Assembly (NCBI RefSeq): GCF_026651855.1
Contig: NZ_CP093280.1
Location: 1,962,001-2,026,000, forward strand
DNA length: 64,000 nucleotides
Reading direction: 5' to 3'
Source of the DNA: Pseudomonas silvicola
Lineage (GTDB): Bacteria; Pseudomonadota; Gammaproteobacteria; Pseudomonadales; Pseudomonadaceae
Shown: one piece after another, positions 25,951 through 35,270 of the stretch
How positions within the stretch are numbered: the first letter of the stretch is position 1
How the letters are laid out: every line of letters starts with the position of its first letter
Translations under genes and position numbers: made by a program
Notes under the pieces: model-generated
The model's input: only the letters and a program-made list of their open reading frames with translations
Told to the model about the DNA's origin: nothing
The model's database searches: none

Positions 25951-27690
25951 ATGAATCAGAACGCTGAACACGCCGCGGTCAACGACGCCGTGCGCGGTCA
26001 TTTTGCCCGTCGGGTCTGGAAACTGATCACGCCGTACTGGAAAAGCGAAGAAAAGGGCAAGGCCTGGTCGCTGCTGGTGACCATCATCGTGTTGTCGCTG
26101 GCCAGCGTGGCCATGTCGGTGTGGTTCAACAGCTGGAACCGCGACATGTACAACTCGCTGCAGGAAAAACACTATGAGCAGTTCATTCAGCTGATCCTGT
26201 ATTTCTGCGGCATGGCGGCGGTGTACATCGCCATGGGCGTGACGCGTATCTACCTCACGCAGATGCTCACCATCCGCTGGCGTCGGTGGCTCACCGAGAA
26301 GCACTTCGACAAGTGGCTGGCCCACAAGAGTTACTACCGCCTGGAACAGCAAGGCGCTACCGATAACCCCGACCAGCGGCTGAGCGAAGACCTGCGCAGT
26401 TTCACCAGTGACACCTTGAGCATCGGCCTGGGGCTGATCAGCAATATAGTCAACCTGGTGTCGTTCTCGGTGATCCTGTGGGGCATTTCCGGCACCATCG
26501 AGCTGTTCGGTATCAGCATTCCGGGTTACATGTTCTGGGCCGCTTTCCTGTATGCCCTGGCCGGCAGCCTGATCACGCATTTGCTGGGCCGCCGACTGAT
26601 CGGTTTGAGCAACAACCAGCAACGGTTCGAGGCCGACCTGCGTTTTGGCCTGATCCGCGTACGCGAAAACGCCGAGACCATCGCCCTGCTGGACGGCGAG
26701 CACGTTGAGAATCAGCGGCTTGGCGCGCGTTTCAGCAAGGTCTGGCACAACTACTGGGACATCATGCGCGTGCAGAAGCGCATGAACATCTTCACCAACG
26801 GTTATGCGCAGATCGCCAATATCTTTCCCATCGTGGTGGCTTCGCCGCGCTATTTCTCCGGGGCTATCGAACTGGGCGTGCTGATGCAGGTGGCGGATGC
26901 CTTCGGTAGTGTCCAGGGCAGCCTGAGCTGGTTTATCAACGCCTACACCGACCTGGCCACCTGGCGCGCCACCTGCGACCGTCTCCTCAGCTTCCGCCAG
27001 GCCATGGACGACAACGAACAGCGTGCCCCGGGCGTGGAAGTGAAGCGCCATGGCAACCAGTTGCACATCAAGGACCTGGACCTGACGCTGGGCAATGGCC
27101 GCCAATTGCTGCAAGGCGCCGGCCTGGAAGTGGCGGCGGGTGACCGCGTGCTGCTCAGTGGTCGCTCCGGCAGTGGCAAGAGCACCTTGCTGCGGGCCAT
27201 GGGCAACTTGCTGACCCAAGGCCAGGGCCGCATCGACATGCCCGAAGGGCGCACGATGTTCATGCCGCAGAAGCCGTACTTGCCCATTGGCAGCCTGCGT
27301 GAAGCCTTGAGTTATCCACAGCCGGGTGATGTGTACCCCCAGGCGCGCTACGAGCATGTGCTGCACCTGTGCCGCCTGCCGCAGCTGATCGAGCGCCTGG
27401 ACGAGCCTGCCCACTGGCAGAGCCTGCTGTCGCCGGGTGAGCAGCAGCGAGTGGCCTTTGCCCGTGCGCTGCTGTATGCGCCGCAGTGGTTGTACCTGGA
27501 CGAAGCTACGTCGGCCATGGACGAGGAGGACGAGGCCAGCCTGTACCAGGCACTGATCGACGAACTGCCGGGGCTGACCCTGATCAGCGTTGGCCACCGC
27601 AGCAGCCTCAAACGGTTCCACTCCCGGCACATCCGCCTGGAAGGCGGGCACTTGCAGCCGCAGGCGATGGGGGAGACGAGCACGGTGTGA
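25951..27690 (+). CDS. ABC transporter, fused membrane-ATPase protein (SbmA/YddA-like)
   Basis: A 579-residue half-transporter of the SbmA/BacA-YddA class. An N-terminal membrane domain has about six helices (roughly 40-330) with the family sequence IRWRRWLTEKHFDKWLAHKSYYRLE. A C-terminal ATPase follows: Walker [11 protein letters not shown] (about 402-411), signature LSPGEQQRVAFARA, Walker B WLYLDEATSAMDEED. It lacks a separate permease and would work as a homodimer, probably as an exporter or peptide/vitamin transporter. It starts 81 nt after roxR on the same strand, so it may be in the RoxR unit. The substrate is unknown. Confidence 0.88.
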   Translation: MNQNAEHAAVNDAVRGHFARRVWKLITPYWKSEEKGKAWSLLVTIIVLSLASVAMSVWFNSWNRDMYNSLQEKHYEQFIQLILYFCGMAAVYIAMGVTRIYLTQMLTIRWRRWLTEKHFDKWLAHKSYYRLEQQGATDNPDQRLSEDLRSFTSDTLSIGLGLISNIVNLVSFSVILWGISGTIELFGISIPGYMFWAAFLYALAGSLITHLLGRRLIGLSNNQQRFEADLRFGLIRVRENAETIALLDGEHVENQRLGARFSKVWHNYWDIMRVQKRMNIFTNGYAQIANIFPIVVASPRYFSGAIELGVLMQVADAFGSVQGSLSWFINAYTDLATWRATCDRLLSFRQAMDDNEQRAPGVEVKRHGNQLHIKDLDLTLGNGRQLLQGAGLEVAAGDRVLLSGRSGSGKSTLLRAMGNLLTQGQGRIDMPEGRTMFMPQKPYLPIGSLREALSYPQPGDVYPQARYEHVLHLCRLPQLIERLDEPAHWQSLLSPGEQQRVAFARALLYAPQWLYLDEATSAMDEEDEASLYQALIDELPGLTLISVGHRSSLKRFHSRHIRLEGGHLQPQAMGETSTV

Positions 27691-27696
27691 GCTGTG

Positions 27697-27706
27697 GTCG
27701 TACGAC
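27697..27706. promoter_or_regulatory. Candidate GntR-family operator upstream of the regulator
   Basis: A perfect 10-bp palindrome GTCGTACGAC, 54 bases before the regulator start. It shares the NNNGTACGAN form with the two sites ahead of kdgD, which suggests autoregulation. Confidence 0.5.
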
Positions 27707-27759
27707 TGGAATGCGCTATGATGCGCCTATCAACGTGATTTCGAGATAAGAAGTTCGCC

Positions 27760-28506
27760 ATGGATACCCCAACCGCCCAGCCGCGCGGGCGCCGCAAGCC
27801 CCGCAGCCTTGCCCAGGAACTGGTCACCGTGCTGACAGAGCGCATCCTCAAGGGTGAGCTCAAGCGCGGCGACAAGTTGCCGACCGAGTCGGCGATCATG
27901 CAGGAGCAGGGCGTCAGCCGCACCGTGGTGCGTGAAGCCATTTCGCGCCTGCAGGCGGCGGGGCAGGTGGAAACCCGCCATGGCATCGGCACGTTCGTGC
28001 TCGACACGCCTAGCCCCAGCGGCTTCCGTATCGACCCGGCCACCATTGTCACCCTGCGTGACGTGCTGGCGGTGCTGGAACTGCGCATCAGCCTGGAAGT
28101 GGAGTCGGCAGGGCTGGCTGCCCAGCGCCGCTCGCCCGAGCAGCTGGCCGCCATGCGCGCGGCGCTGGACGCCCTGGCGGAGAGCGCGGCCCACGCCAGC
28201 GATGCAGTGGCCTCGGACTTCCAGTTCCACCTGCAGATCGCCCTGTCCACCGGCAACCGCTACTTCACCGACATCATGACCCACCTGGGCACCAGCATCA
28301 TTCCGCGCACCCGGCTCAATTCGGCGCGGCTGGCCCATGACGACCAGCAGCACTACATGAACCGCCTGAGCCGCGAGCATGAAGAGATCTACGAAGCCAT
28401 TGCCCGTCAGGACTCCGATGCCGCCCGCGCGGCCATGCGCCTGCACCTGACCAACAGTCGCGAGCGGCTGCGCCAGGCTCATGAAGAAGCGCAGGCGACC
28501 GCCTAG
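27760..28506 (+). CDS. FadR/GntR-family transcriptional regulator of hexarate catabolism
   Basis: A 248-residue regulator with a winged helix-turn-helix at about 17-85 (ILKGELKRGDKLPTESAIMQEQGVSRTVVREAISRLQ) and an all-helical FCD ligand domain. The likely metal-binding residues include the Asp/His of SDFQFHLQIA and the His of REHEEI. It precedes kdgD, the hexarate transporter and garD, so its ligand is probably galactarate/glucarate or a dehydration product. GTACGA-core operator candidates lie before this gene and before kdgD, which supports autoregulated repression. Confidence 0.88.
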   Translation: MDTPTAQPRGRRKPRSLAQELVTVLTERILKGELKRGDKLPTESAIMQEQGVSRTVVREAISRLQAAGQVETRHGIGTFVLDTPSPSGFRIDPATIVTLRDVLAVLELRISLEVESAGLAAQRRSPEQLAAMRAALDALAESAAHASDAVASDFQFHLQIALSTGNRYFTDIMTHLGTSIIPRTRLNSARLAHDDQQHYMNRLSREHEEIYEAIARQDSDAARAAMRLHLTNSRERLRQAHEEAQATA

Positions 28507-28514
28507 GTCGGTGG

Positions 28515-28656
28515 TGCCTGCTTCCCGAGCAAGCTCGGTCCCACACCTTTCGCGGCCGTTGAATCAATAGCCTCCAGCACTCAGCCTTTGGCGGCACTGC
28601 AGATAGACCTGCGGTGCCACCGAAGGCTGTGCCTGCTTGCCGAGCTTGATCGGGCA
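28515..28656. repeat. Cluster of REP-like and imperfect inverted repeats
   Basis: The gap between the regulator and kdgD holds degenerate REP-type segments (GCCTGCTTCCCGAGCAAGCT near 28516 and TGCCTGCTTGCCGAGCTTGA near 28631). Between them is an imperfect stem: CCTTTGGCGGCACTGCAG (near 28586) against CTGCGGTGCCACCGAAGG (near 28609). I see no coding potential. The right end of the gap carries the kdgD operators. Confidence 0.5.
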
Positions 28657-28715
28657 GCGGCCCGCGCAATCCCATGACATTTCGTCGCACACCCTATTGA
28701 GCATTCGTTATTTCA

Positions 28716-28735
28716 GTTGTACGATGACGTACGAC
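28716..28735. promoter_or_regulatory. Tandem candidate GntR operators before kdgD
   Basis: GTTGTACGAT (28716-28725) and GACGTACGAC (28726-28735) repeat the GTACGA core exactly 10 bp apart, one helical turn. The same core in palindromic form lies before the regulator gene. The site ends 49 bases before the kdgD start. Confidence 0.5.
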
Positions 28736-28784
28736 ATCAGCGAAGGCTGAGCGCACTTTCCATGCAAACCAGGGTGTTCGAATA

Positions 28785-29696
28785 ATGAATCCACAAGAAC
28801 TGAAGTCCATCCTCTCCGCCGGCCTGCTGTCTTTCCCGGTGACCGATTTCAATGCACAGGGCGACTTCGACCGCTCTGGCTATATCAAGCGCCTGGAGTG
28901 GCTGGCCCCCTACGGCGCCAGCGCGCTGTTCGCCGCCGGCGGCACCGGTGAGTTCTTCTCCCTGGCAGCCAGTGAGTACTCGCAAGTCATCAAGACCGCT
29001 GTCGACACCTGCGCTACCAGCGTGCCTATCCTCGCGGGCGTCGGCGGTGCCACTCGCCAGGCCATCGAATACGCACAGGAAGCCGAACGCCTGGGTGCCA
29101 AGGGCCTGCTGCTGCTGCCACACTACCTGACCGAGGCCAGCCAGGACGGCGTCGCCGCCCACGTCGAGGCCGTGTGCAAATCGGTGAACATCGGCGTCAT
29201 CGTCTACAACCGCAACGTCTGCCGCCTGAACGCCACCCAGCTGGAACGCCTGGCCGAGCGCTGCCCGAACCTGATCGGCTACAAGGACGGCCTGGGTGAC
29301 ATCGAACTGATGGTTTCCATCCGCCGTCGCCTGGGCGACCGCTTCAGCTACCTGGGCGGCCTGCCTACCGCCGAAGTCTACGCCGCGGCCTACAAGGCGC
29401 TGGGCGTGCCGGTGTACTCCTCGGCCGTGTTCAACTTCATCCCGAAAACCGCGATGGACTTCTACCACGCCATCGCCCGCGAGGATCACGCCACGGTTGG
29501 CAAGTTGATCGACGACTTCTTCCTGCCGTACCTGGACATCCGCAACCGCAAGGCTGGCTACGCTGTGAGTATCGTCAAGGCAGGCGCCAAGATCGCCGGT
29601 TACGACGCAGGCCCGGTACGTACCCCGCTGACCGACCTGACCGGCGAAGAGTACGAAATGCTGGCTGCCCTGATGGACAAGATGGGCCCGCAGTAA
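28785..29696 (+). CDS. kdgD: 5-dehydro-4-deoxyglucarate dehydratase
   Basis: Class I-aldolase-family (DapA-like) enzyme that dehydrates and decarboxylates 5-keto-4-deoxyglucarate to alpha-ketoglutarate semialdehyde. The 303-residue length is usual. Visible landmarks are the GGTGEFFSL loop (about 45-53), YNRNVCRL and [10 protein letters not shown] with the probable Schiff-base Lys167. It is the first catabolic gene after the GntR regulator and is followed by a hexarate transporter and galactarate dehydratase. The next enzyme, alpha-ketoglutarate semialdehyde dehydrogenase, is not in this window. Confidence 0.95.
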   Translation: MNPQELKSILSAGLLSFPVTDFNAQGDFDRSGYIKRLEWLAPYGASALFAAGGTGEFFSLAASEYSQVIKTAVDTCATSVPILAGVGGATRQAIEYAQEAERLGAKGLLLLPHYLTEASQDGVAAHVEAVCKSVNIGVIVYNRNVCRLNATQLERLAERCPNLIGYKDGLGDIELMVSIRRRLGDRFSYLGGLPTAEVYAAAYKALGVPVYSSAVFNFIPKTAMDFYHAIAREDHATVGKLIDDFFLPYLDIRNRKAGYAVSIVKAGAKIAGYDAGPVRTPLTDLTGEEYEMLAALMDKMGPQ

Positions 29697-29705
29697 GCGA
29701 AAAAT

Positions 29706-29750
29706 GCGCCTGCAGCAGAACTGCAGGTGCTGGCTTGCCAGCGCCTGCAG
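29706..29750 (+). repeat. Three-arm alternative hairpin between kdgD and the transporter
   Basis: The 10-mer GCGCCTGCAG occurs at 29706-29715 and again at 29741-29750. The complementary arm between them (CTGCAGGTGC, 29721-29730) can pair with the first copy (10 bp) or, extended by TGGC, with the second (12 bp, 29723-29734 with 29737-29748). The two hairpins exclude each other. No T-run follows. Confidence 0.6.
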
Positions 29751-29809
29751 TGTTACACCGTGAATGAAAGACCCGCGTTAAAAAAAATAATCAGTGGGAG
29801 TACACCTTC

Positions 29810-31174
29810 ATGCAAGCCGTCAAGCAGACGCACGTCCGCTATTTGATCCTGCTCATGCTGTTCGTCGTGACCACGATCAACTATGCCGACCGTGCGACCA
29901 TCGCCATTGCCGGTTCCAGCCTGCAAAAAAGCCTGGGCATCGATGCCGTCACCCTGGGTTTCATCTTCTCTGCCTTCGGTTGGGCCTACGTGGCTGGGCA
30001 AATCCCCGGTGGCTGGCTGCTGGACCGCTTCGGCTCGAAGAAGGTCTACGCCCTGAGCATTTTCACCTGGTCGCTGTTCACCGTGATGCAAGGCTTCGTC
30101 GGTGACTTCGGCCTGTCGACCGCCGTGGTCGCCTTGTTCATGCTGCGTTTTCTGGTGGGGCTGGCCGAAGCGCCATCGTTCCCGGGCAACGCGCGCATCG
30201 TCGCCGCCTGGTTTCCCACCGCTGAGCGGGGCACTGCGTCGGCGATCTTCAACTCCGCGCAATACTTCGCCACCGTGCTGTTCGCGCCGCTCATGGGCTG
30301 GATCGTCTTCAGCTTCGGGTGGCAGCATGTGTTCATGATCATGGGCGGGATCGGTATCGTCTTCTCCCTGGTCTGGTTGAAGGTTATCCACAGCCCGCGC
30401 CAGCACCCGATGATCAACCAGGCCGAACTCGAACACATCGCCAGCAATGGCGGCATGGTCGACATGGACGACAAACCACAAGGCAAGCGCGAAGGCCCGA
30501 AATGGGATTACGTGCGCCAACTGCTGACAAACCGCATGATGCTGGGTGTGTACCTGGGGCAGTACTGCATCAACGGTATCACTTATTTCTTCCTGACCTG
30601 GTTCCCGGTATACCTGGTGCAGGAGCGTGGCATGACCATCCTCAAGGCGGGCTTCATCGCCTCCTTGCCGGCCATCTGTGGCTTCATCGGCGGTGTGCTG
30701 GGCGGCATCATTTCCGACTGGCTGCTGCGCCGTGGGCATTCTCTGACGTTCGCCCGCAAGGCGCCCATCATCGGCGGCCTGCTGCTGTCGACCACCATCG
30801 TTGCCTGCAACTACGTGGACATCGAATGGATGGTGGTGGGCTTCATGGCCCTGGCGTTCTTCGGCAAAGGGGTGGGTGCGCTGGGCTGGGCGGTGGTGTC
30901 CGACACCTCACCCAAGCAGATCGCCGGCCTGAGCGGTGGTCTGTTCAACATGTTCGGCAACATTGCCTCGATCACCACGCCGATCGTCATCGGCTACATC
31001 ATCAGCACCACCGGTTCGTTCAAGTGGGCCCTGGTGTTCGTCGGCGCCAACGCGCTGGTGGCGGTGCTCAGCTACCTGGTGATCGTCGGCCAGATCAAGC
31101 GGGTGGAACTGACCGACCCGCCGAGCAAAGGCTCGCGCAAACCGGTCGACCAGCTGTCCCCAGCCAAAATTTGA
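29810..31174 (+). CDS. MFS glucarate/galactarate transporter (GudP/GarP-like)
   Basis: A 454-residue inner-membrane proton-coupled symporter of the anion:cation (ACS) subfamily with about 12 helices. It begins with RYLILLMLFVVTTINYADRATIA, the usual GudP/GarP opening, and has motif A GGWLLDRFGSKKV after helix 2. Its place between kdgD and garD points to uptake of galactarate or glucarate. Its stop is 12 nt before garD, so it is in one operon with it. Confidence 0.92.
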   Translation: MQAVKQTHVRYLILLMLFVVTTINYADRATIAIAGSSLQKSLGIDAVTLGFIFSAFGWAYVAGQIPGGWLLDRFGSKKVYALSIFTWSLFTVMQGFVGDFGLSTAVVALFMLRFLVGLAEAPSFPGNARIVAAWFPTAERGTASAIFNSAQYFATVLFAPLMGWIVFSFGWQHVFMIMGGIGIVFSLVWLKVIHSPRQHPMINQAELEHIASNGGMVDMDDKPQGKREGPKWDYVRQLLTNRMMLGVYLGQYCINGITYFFLTWFPVYLVQERGMTILKAGFIASLPAICGFIGGVLGGIISDWLLRRGHSLTFARKAPIIGGLLLSTTIVACNYVDIEWMVVGFMALAFFGKGVGALGWAVVSDTSPKQIAGLSGGLFNMFGNIASITTPIVIGYIISTTGSFKWALVFVGANALVAVLSYLVIVGQIKRVELTDPPSKGSRKPVDQLSPAKI

Positions 31175-31186
31175 GGAGCGGGTTTC

Positions 31187-32740
31187 ATGCAGTTAATTGA
31201 GCACGCTGACTCGCCGCGGGTAATTCGCCTGCACGAGCGCGACAACGTCGTGGTAATCGTCAACGACCAGGGCGTGCCTGCCGGCACCGAGCTGCCCGGC
31301 GCGCTGGTTACCCTGGAACATGTGCCGCAGAGCCACAAGGTCAACCTGGTGGACATTCCCCAGGGCGGCGAAGTGATTCGCTACGGCCAGGTCATCGGCT
31401 ATGCCCTCCGGCCTATCCCGCGCGGCACCTGGGTGCGCGAGGACCTGCTGCGCATGCCCACCGCCCCGGCACTGGACAGCCTGCCGATGTCGGACGCGGT
31501 GCCCGAGGCGCTGCCGGCCCTGGAAGGCTTTACCTTCGAGGGCTACCGCAATGCTGACGGCACGGTAGGTACGCGCAACATCCTGGGTATCACCACCACC
31601 GTGCAGTGCGTGACCGGGGTGCTGGACCATGCGGTCAAGCGCATCCGTGACGAACTGCTGCCCAAGTACCCGCACGTCGACGACGTGGTGGCCCTGACCC
31701 ACAGTTATGGGTGCGGCGTGGCCATTACCGCCACGGATGCCTACATTCCAATCCGTACCGTGCGCAACCTGGCGCGCAACCCCAACCTGGGTGGCGAAGC
31801 GCTGGTCATCAGCCTGGGCTGCGAAAAACTGCAGGCCGGGCAGGTGATGCACGAGGACGATGCTTCCGTGGACCTCAGCGAGCCCTGGCTGTACCGCTTG
31901 CAGGACTCCAGCCACGGCTTCACCGAAATGATCGAGCAGATCATGGAGCTGGCCGAGGTGCGCCTGAAAAAACTCGATGCCCGCCGCCGTGAGACGGTCC
32001 CGGCCAGCGAACTGATCCTGGGCATGCAGTGCGGCGGTAGCGATGCGTTTTCCGGCATCACCGCCAACCCGGCGCTGGGGTATGCCAGCGACCTGCTGCT
32101 GCGTGCTGGCGCCACGGTGATGTTCTCTGAAGTGACCGAAGTGCGCGACGCCATCTACCTGCTGACCTCCCGGGCCGAAACTCCGGCCGTGGCCGAGGCC
32201 CTGGTGCGCGAGATGGACTGGTACGACCGCTATCTGGCCAAGGGCGAGGCCGACCGCAGCGCCAACACCACGCCTGGTAACAAGAAGGGCGGGCTGTCGA
32301 ACATCGTCGAGAAGTCGCTGGGCTCCATCGTCAAGTCTGGCAACAGCGCTATCAACGCGGTGGTGGGGCCTGGCGAGCGGGTTCAGCGCAAAGGCCTGAT
32401 CTTCTGCGCCACCCCGGCCAGCGACTTTGTCTGCGGCACGCTGCAACTGGCGGCGGGCATGAACCTGCATGTGTTCACCACCGGGCGCGGCACGCCGTAC
32501 GGCCTGGCGATGGCACCGGTGGTCAAGGTCTCTACCCGCACCGAGCTGGCGCGGCGCTGGCCGGATTTGATCGACATCGACGCGGGGCGTATCGCTACCG
32601 GCCGCGCGACCATCGAGGAACTGGGCTGGGAGTTGTTCCATTACTATCTGGATGTCGCCAGCGGCAAGCAACAGACCTGGGCTGAAAAGCACAAGCTGCA
32701 TAACGACATCGTGCTGTTCAACCCGGCGCCGGTGACCTGA
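31187..32740 (+). CDS. garD: Galactarate dehydratase
   Basis: UxaA/GarD-family enzyme of 517 residues that dehydrates galactarate to 5-keto-4-deoxy-glucarate, the KdgD substrate. An N-terminal SAF domain (about 10-85) precedes the catalytic region with [14 protein letters not shown] (125-138), [10 protein letters not shown] and the C-terminal [23 protein letters not shown] precedes the ATG. With kdgD and the MFS transporter it makes a galactarate route; no glucarate dehydratase (gudD) is visible, so glucarate use cannot be claimed from this window. Confidence 0.94.
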   Translation: MQLIEHADSPRVIRLHERDNVVVIVNDQGVPAGTELPGALVTLEHVPQSHKVNLVDIPQGGEVIRYGQVIGYALRPIPRGTWVREDLLRMPTAPALDSLPMSDAVPEALPALEGFTFEGYRNADGTVGTRNILGITTTVQCVTGVLDHAVKRIRDELLPKYPHVDDVVALTHSYGCGVAITATDAYIPIRTVRNLARNPNLGGEALVISLGCEKLQAGQVMHEDDASVDLSEPWLYRLQDSSHGFTEMIEQIMELAEVRLKKLDARRRETVPASELILGMQCGGSDAFSGITANPALGYASDLLLRAGATVMFSEVTEVRDAIYLLTSRAETPAVAEALVREMDWYDRYLAKGEADRSANTTPGNKKGGLSNIVEKSLGSIVKSGNSAINAVVGPGERVQRKGLIFCATPASDFVCGTLQLAAGMNLHVFTTGRGTPYGLAMAPVVKVSTRTELARRWPDLIDIDAGRIATGRATIEELGWELFHYYLDVASGKQQTWAEKHKLHNDIVLFNPAPVT

Positions 32741-32759
32741 GTGATGGGGTGATGTCACT

Positions 32760-32829
32760 GGCCTCATCGCGAGCAAGCTTTGCTCCCACGCAAACCCCTG
32801 TGGTAGCAAAGCCTGCTCGCGATGAGGCC
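32760..32829. repeat. REP pair downstream of garD
   Basis: Left arm 32760-32784 (containing GCCTCATCGCGAGCAAGC) and right arm 32805-32829 (containing GCTCGCGATGAGGCC) form a 25-bp imperfect inverted repeat with a 20-base centre. The TCGCGAGCAAGC core is typical of Pseudomonas REP sequences. It may terminate or stabilise the garD transcript. Confidence 0.75.
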
Positions 32830-32917
32830 GGTAGCTCCAGCAAAAATCTAACAGCGTCCCACCCCCCGGAGGGCTTATCATTGGCCCCCTAAATTCGGGC
32901 AATCAGGTTCCCTTGGC

Positions 32918-33859
32918 ATGCTGGCCATTTTCATACAGACGCTGAACATCACCGCACCGGTGTTCGCCATGCTGTTCCTGGGCGTTTTCCTCAAGCGCAT
33001 CGGCGCTATCAACGACACCTTCATCTACACAGCCTCGGCCCTGGTCTTCAACGTCTGCATGCCGGCGCTGCTGTTCCTGGGCATTTACCACGCCGACCTG
33101 CACGCGGCCATGAAGCCCGGCCTGCTGATCTACTTCGTCGTGGTGACCTTCGCCAGTTTCGCCCTCGCCTGGGGCATGGCCCTGTGGCGCAGCCCACCCC
33201 AGGACCGTGGCATCTATACCCAGGGCGCGTTCCGTGGCAATAACGGCGTGGTCGGCCTGGCGTTGGCCGGCAGCATGTACGGCGACCAGGGCATTTCCCT
33301 GGGGGCCGTTCTCGCCGGGCTGGTGATTGTGCTCTACAACAGCCTGTCCACCGTGGTGCTGGCCATCTATAGCCCCAATATCAAGTCCGACCCATGGAGC
33401 ATCTTCAAAAGCGTGGTGTGCAACCCGCTGATCATCAGCGTGCTGGCGGCCGCCCCCATGGCCTACTTCCAGGTTGGCCTGCCCAACTGGATTCTGACCA
33501 GCGGCGACTACCTGGCGCAGATGAGCCTGCCCCTGGCGCTGATCTGCATCGGCGGCACCCTGTCGCTGGCCGCCCTGCGTGAAAGTGGCGACCTGGCCAT
33601 CAGCGCCAGCCTGGTGAAGATGGTCTGGCTGCCGCTGCTGGGCACCCTGGTGGCATGGCTGCTGGGTTTCCGCGGTGCCGAGCTGGGTATCCTGTTCCTG
33701 TACATCGGCAGCCCGACCGCGGCGGCCAGCTATGTCATGGCCCGTGCGGCCAATGGCAACCATCAATTGGCGGCGGCGATCATCGTGATTACCACCGTCG
33801 CCGCCGCTATTACGACGAATATCGGCTTTTTCCTATTGCAGTGGGGCGGCTGGATCTAG
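32918..33859 (+). CDS. AEC-family transporter (auxin efflux carrier / malonate-type)
   Basis: A 313-residue inner-membrane protein with about ten helices in two inverted repeats. It starts MLAIFIQTLNITAPVFAMLFLGVFLKR, the standard AEC opening, and has the mid-protein NNGVVGLALAG and PLALICIGGTLSL crossover segments. Bacterial members export or import small carboxylates or amino acids; the substrate is unknown here. The ribosome site is weak. It is 55 nt upstream of the amino-acid permease on the same strand. Confidence 0.9.
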   Translation: MLAIFIQTLNITAPVFAMLFLGVFLKRIGAINDTFIYTASALVFNVCMPALLFLGIYHADLHAAMKPGLLIYFVVVTFASFALAWGMALWRSPPQDRGIYTQGAFRGNNGVVGLALAGSMYGDQGISLGAVLAGLVIVLYNSLSTVVLAIYSPNIKSDPWSIFKSVVCNPLIISVLAAAPMAYFQVGLPNWILTSGDYLAQMSLPLALICIGGTLSLAALRESGDLAISASLVKMVWLPLLGTLVAWLLGFRGAELGILFLYIGSPTAAASYVMARAANGNHQLAAAIIVITTVAAAITTNIGFFLLQWGGWI

Positions 33860-33914
33860 ATCCTGTGCGCCTTCACCTGCCAGCCAGCAGTCATCCGAGC
33901 TCAAGGAAGCTTCA

Positions 33915-35270
33915 ATGGACCAACAATCATCCCCCGAGGGTTTGCATCGGGGCCTGAAGAACCGTCACATCCAGCTGATCGCGCTGGGCGGTGCGATCGG
34001 CACCGGGCTGTTCCTGGGTATTGCCCAGACCATCAACATGGCCGGGCCATCGGTGATCCTCGGTTACGCCATCGCAGGCCTCATGGCCTTCTTCATCATG
34101 CGCCAACTGGGCGAAATGGTGGTGGACGAGCCGGTCGCCGGTTCCTTCAGCCATTTTGCAAGTCGTTACTGGGGTGGGCTGGCGGGGTTTACCTCGGGCT
34201 GGAACTACTGGGTGGTGTACGTGCTGGTGGGCATGGCGGAACTGACCGCCGTGGGCATCTACGTGCAGTACTGGTGGCCAGGCGTGCCGACCTGGGTGTC
34301 GGCCCTGGTGTTCTTCGTGCTCATCAACCTGATCAACCTCACCCAGGTGAAGGTGTTCGGCGAGATGGAGTTCTGGTTCTCGCTGGTCAAGGTCGCGGCC
34401 ATTGTCTGCATGATCGGCTTCGGCGCCTGGCTGCTGGCCAGCGGTAACGGCGGGCCCGAGGCCTCGGTCGCCAACCTGTGGCAGCACGGCGGCTTCTTCC
34501 CCAACGGCATCGCCGGCCTGGCCATGGCCATGGCGGTGATCATGTTCTCGTTCGGCGGCCTGGAGCTGGTGGGCATCACCGCGGCCGAAGCGGCCGACCC
34601 CCGGCACAGCATTCCGCGCGCCACCAACCAGGTGATCTACCGCATCCTGCTGTTCTACGTGGGCGCCCTGGCGGTGCTGCTGTCGCTGTACCCGTGGCAG
34701 AAGGTGGTGACCGGCGGCAGCCCGTTCGTGCTGATCTTCCACGCCCTGGACAGCAACCTGGTTGCCACGCTGCTAAACGCCGTGGTGCTGACGGCGGCGC
34801 TGTCGGTGTACAACAGTTGCGTGTACAGCAACAGCCGCATGCTGTTCGGCCTGGCGGTGCAGGGTGATGCGCCCAGGGCACTGCTCAAGGTCAACAAGCG
34901 CGGCGTGCCGCTGACCGCCCTGGCGGTGTCGGCGGTTGCCACCGGGGTGTGCGTGCTGATCAATTACCTGATGCCGGGCCAGGCGTTCCCGTTGTTGATG
35001 GCCCTGGCCGTGGCGGCTCTGGTGATCAACTGGGTGATCATCAGTATCACCCACCTGAAGTTCCGCAACGCCAAGCGCCAGGCCGGCGAAGACACCTTCT
35101 TCAAGAGCTGGGGTTACCCGTTCACCAATTACCTGTGCCTGCTGTTCGTGGCCGGCATCATTCTGGTGATGTACCTCACCCCGGGCATCCGTATCTCGGT
35201 GATCCTGATGCCGATCTGGCTGGTCGCGCTGGCGCTGGCGTACGCGCTCAAGCGGCGCGCGCGCGGCTAA
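33915..35270 (+). CDS. APC-superfamily amino acid permease (AroP/PheP-like)
   Basis: A 451-residue secondary transporter with 12 helices. The N-terminal signature GLKNRHIQLIALGGAIGTGLFLG (12-34) and SGWNYWVVYVLVGMAELTAVG are those of the aromatic/GABA-type amino acid transporter family. AAGGAAG precedes the ATG. Its substrate is probably an aromatic or other neutral amino acid, by family only. Its stop codon overlaps the convergent PcaC-like gene by 4 bases. Confidence 0.9.
   Translation: MDQQSSPEGLHRGLKNRHIQLIALGGAIGTGLFLGIAQTINMAGPSVILGYAIAGLMAFFIMRQLGEMVVDEPVAGSFSHFASRYWGGLAGFTSGWNYWVVYVLVGMAELTAVGIYVQYWWPGVPTWVSALVFFVLINLINLTQVKVFGEMEFWFSLVKVAAIVCMIGFGAWLLASGNGGPEASVANLWQHGGFFPNGIAGLAMAMAVIMFSFGGLELVGITAAEAADPRHSIPRATNQVIYRILLFYVGALAVLLSLYPWQKVVTGGSPFVLIFHALDSNLVATLLNAVVLTAALSVYNSCVYSNSRMLFGLAVQGDAPRALLKVNKRGVPLTALAVSAVATGVCVLINYLMPGQAFPLLMALAVAALVINWVIISITHLKFRNAKRQAGEDTFFKSWGYPFTNYLCLLFVAGIILVMYLTPGIRISVILMPIWLVALALAYALKRRARG

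Noticed and set aside
25936..32902. Long minus-strand frames opposite the ABC exporter (25936-27651) and garD (31193-32902)
   Set aside because: Antisense shadows of recognisable plus-strand genes; composition and lack of motifs agree with this.
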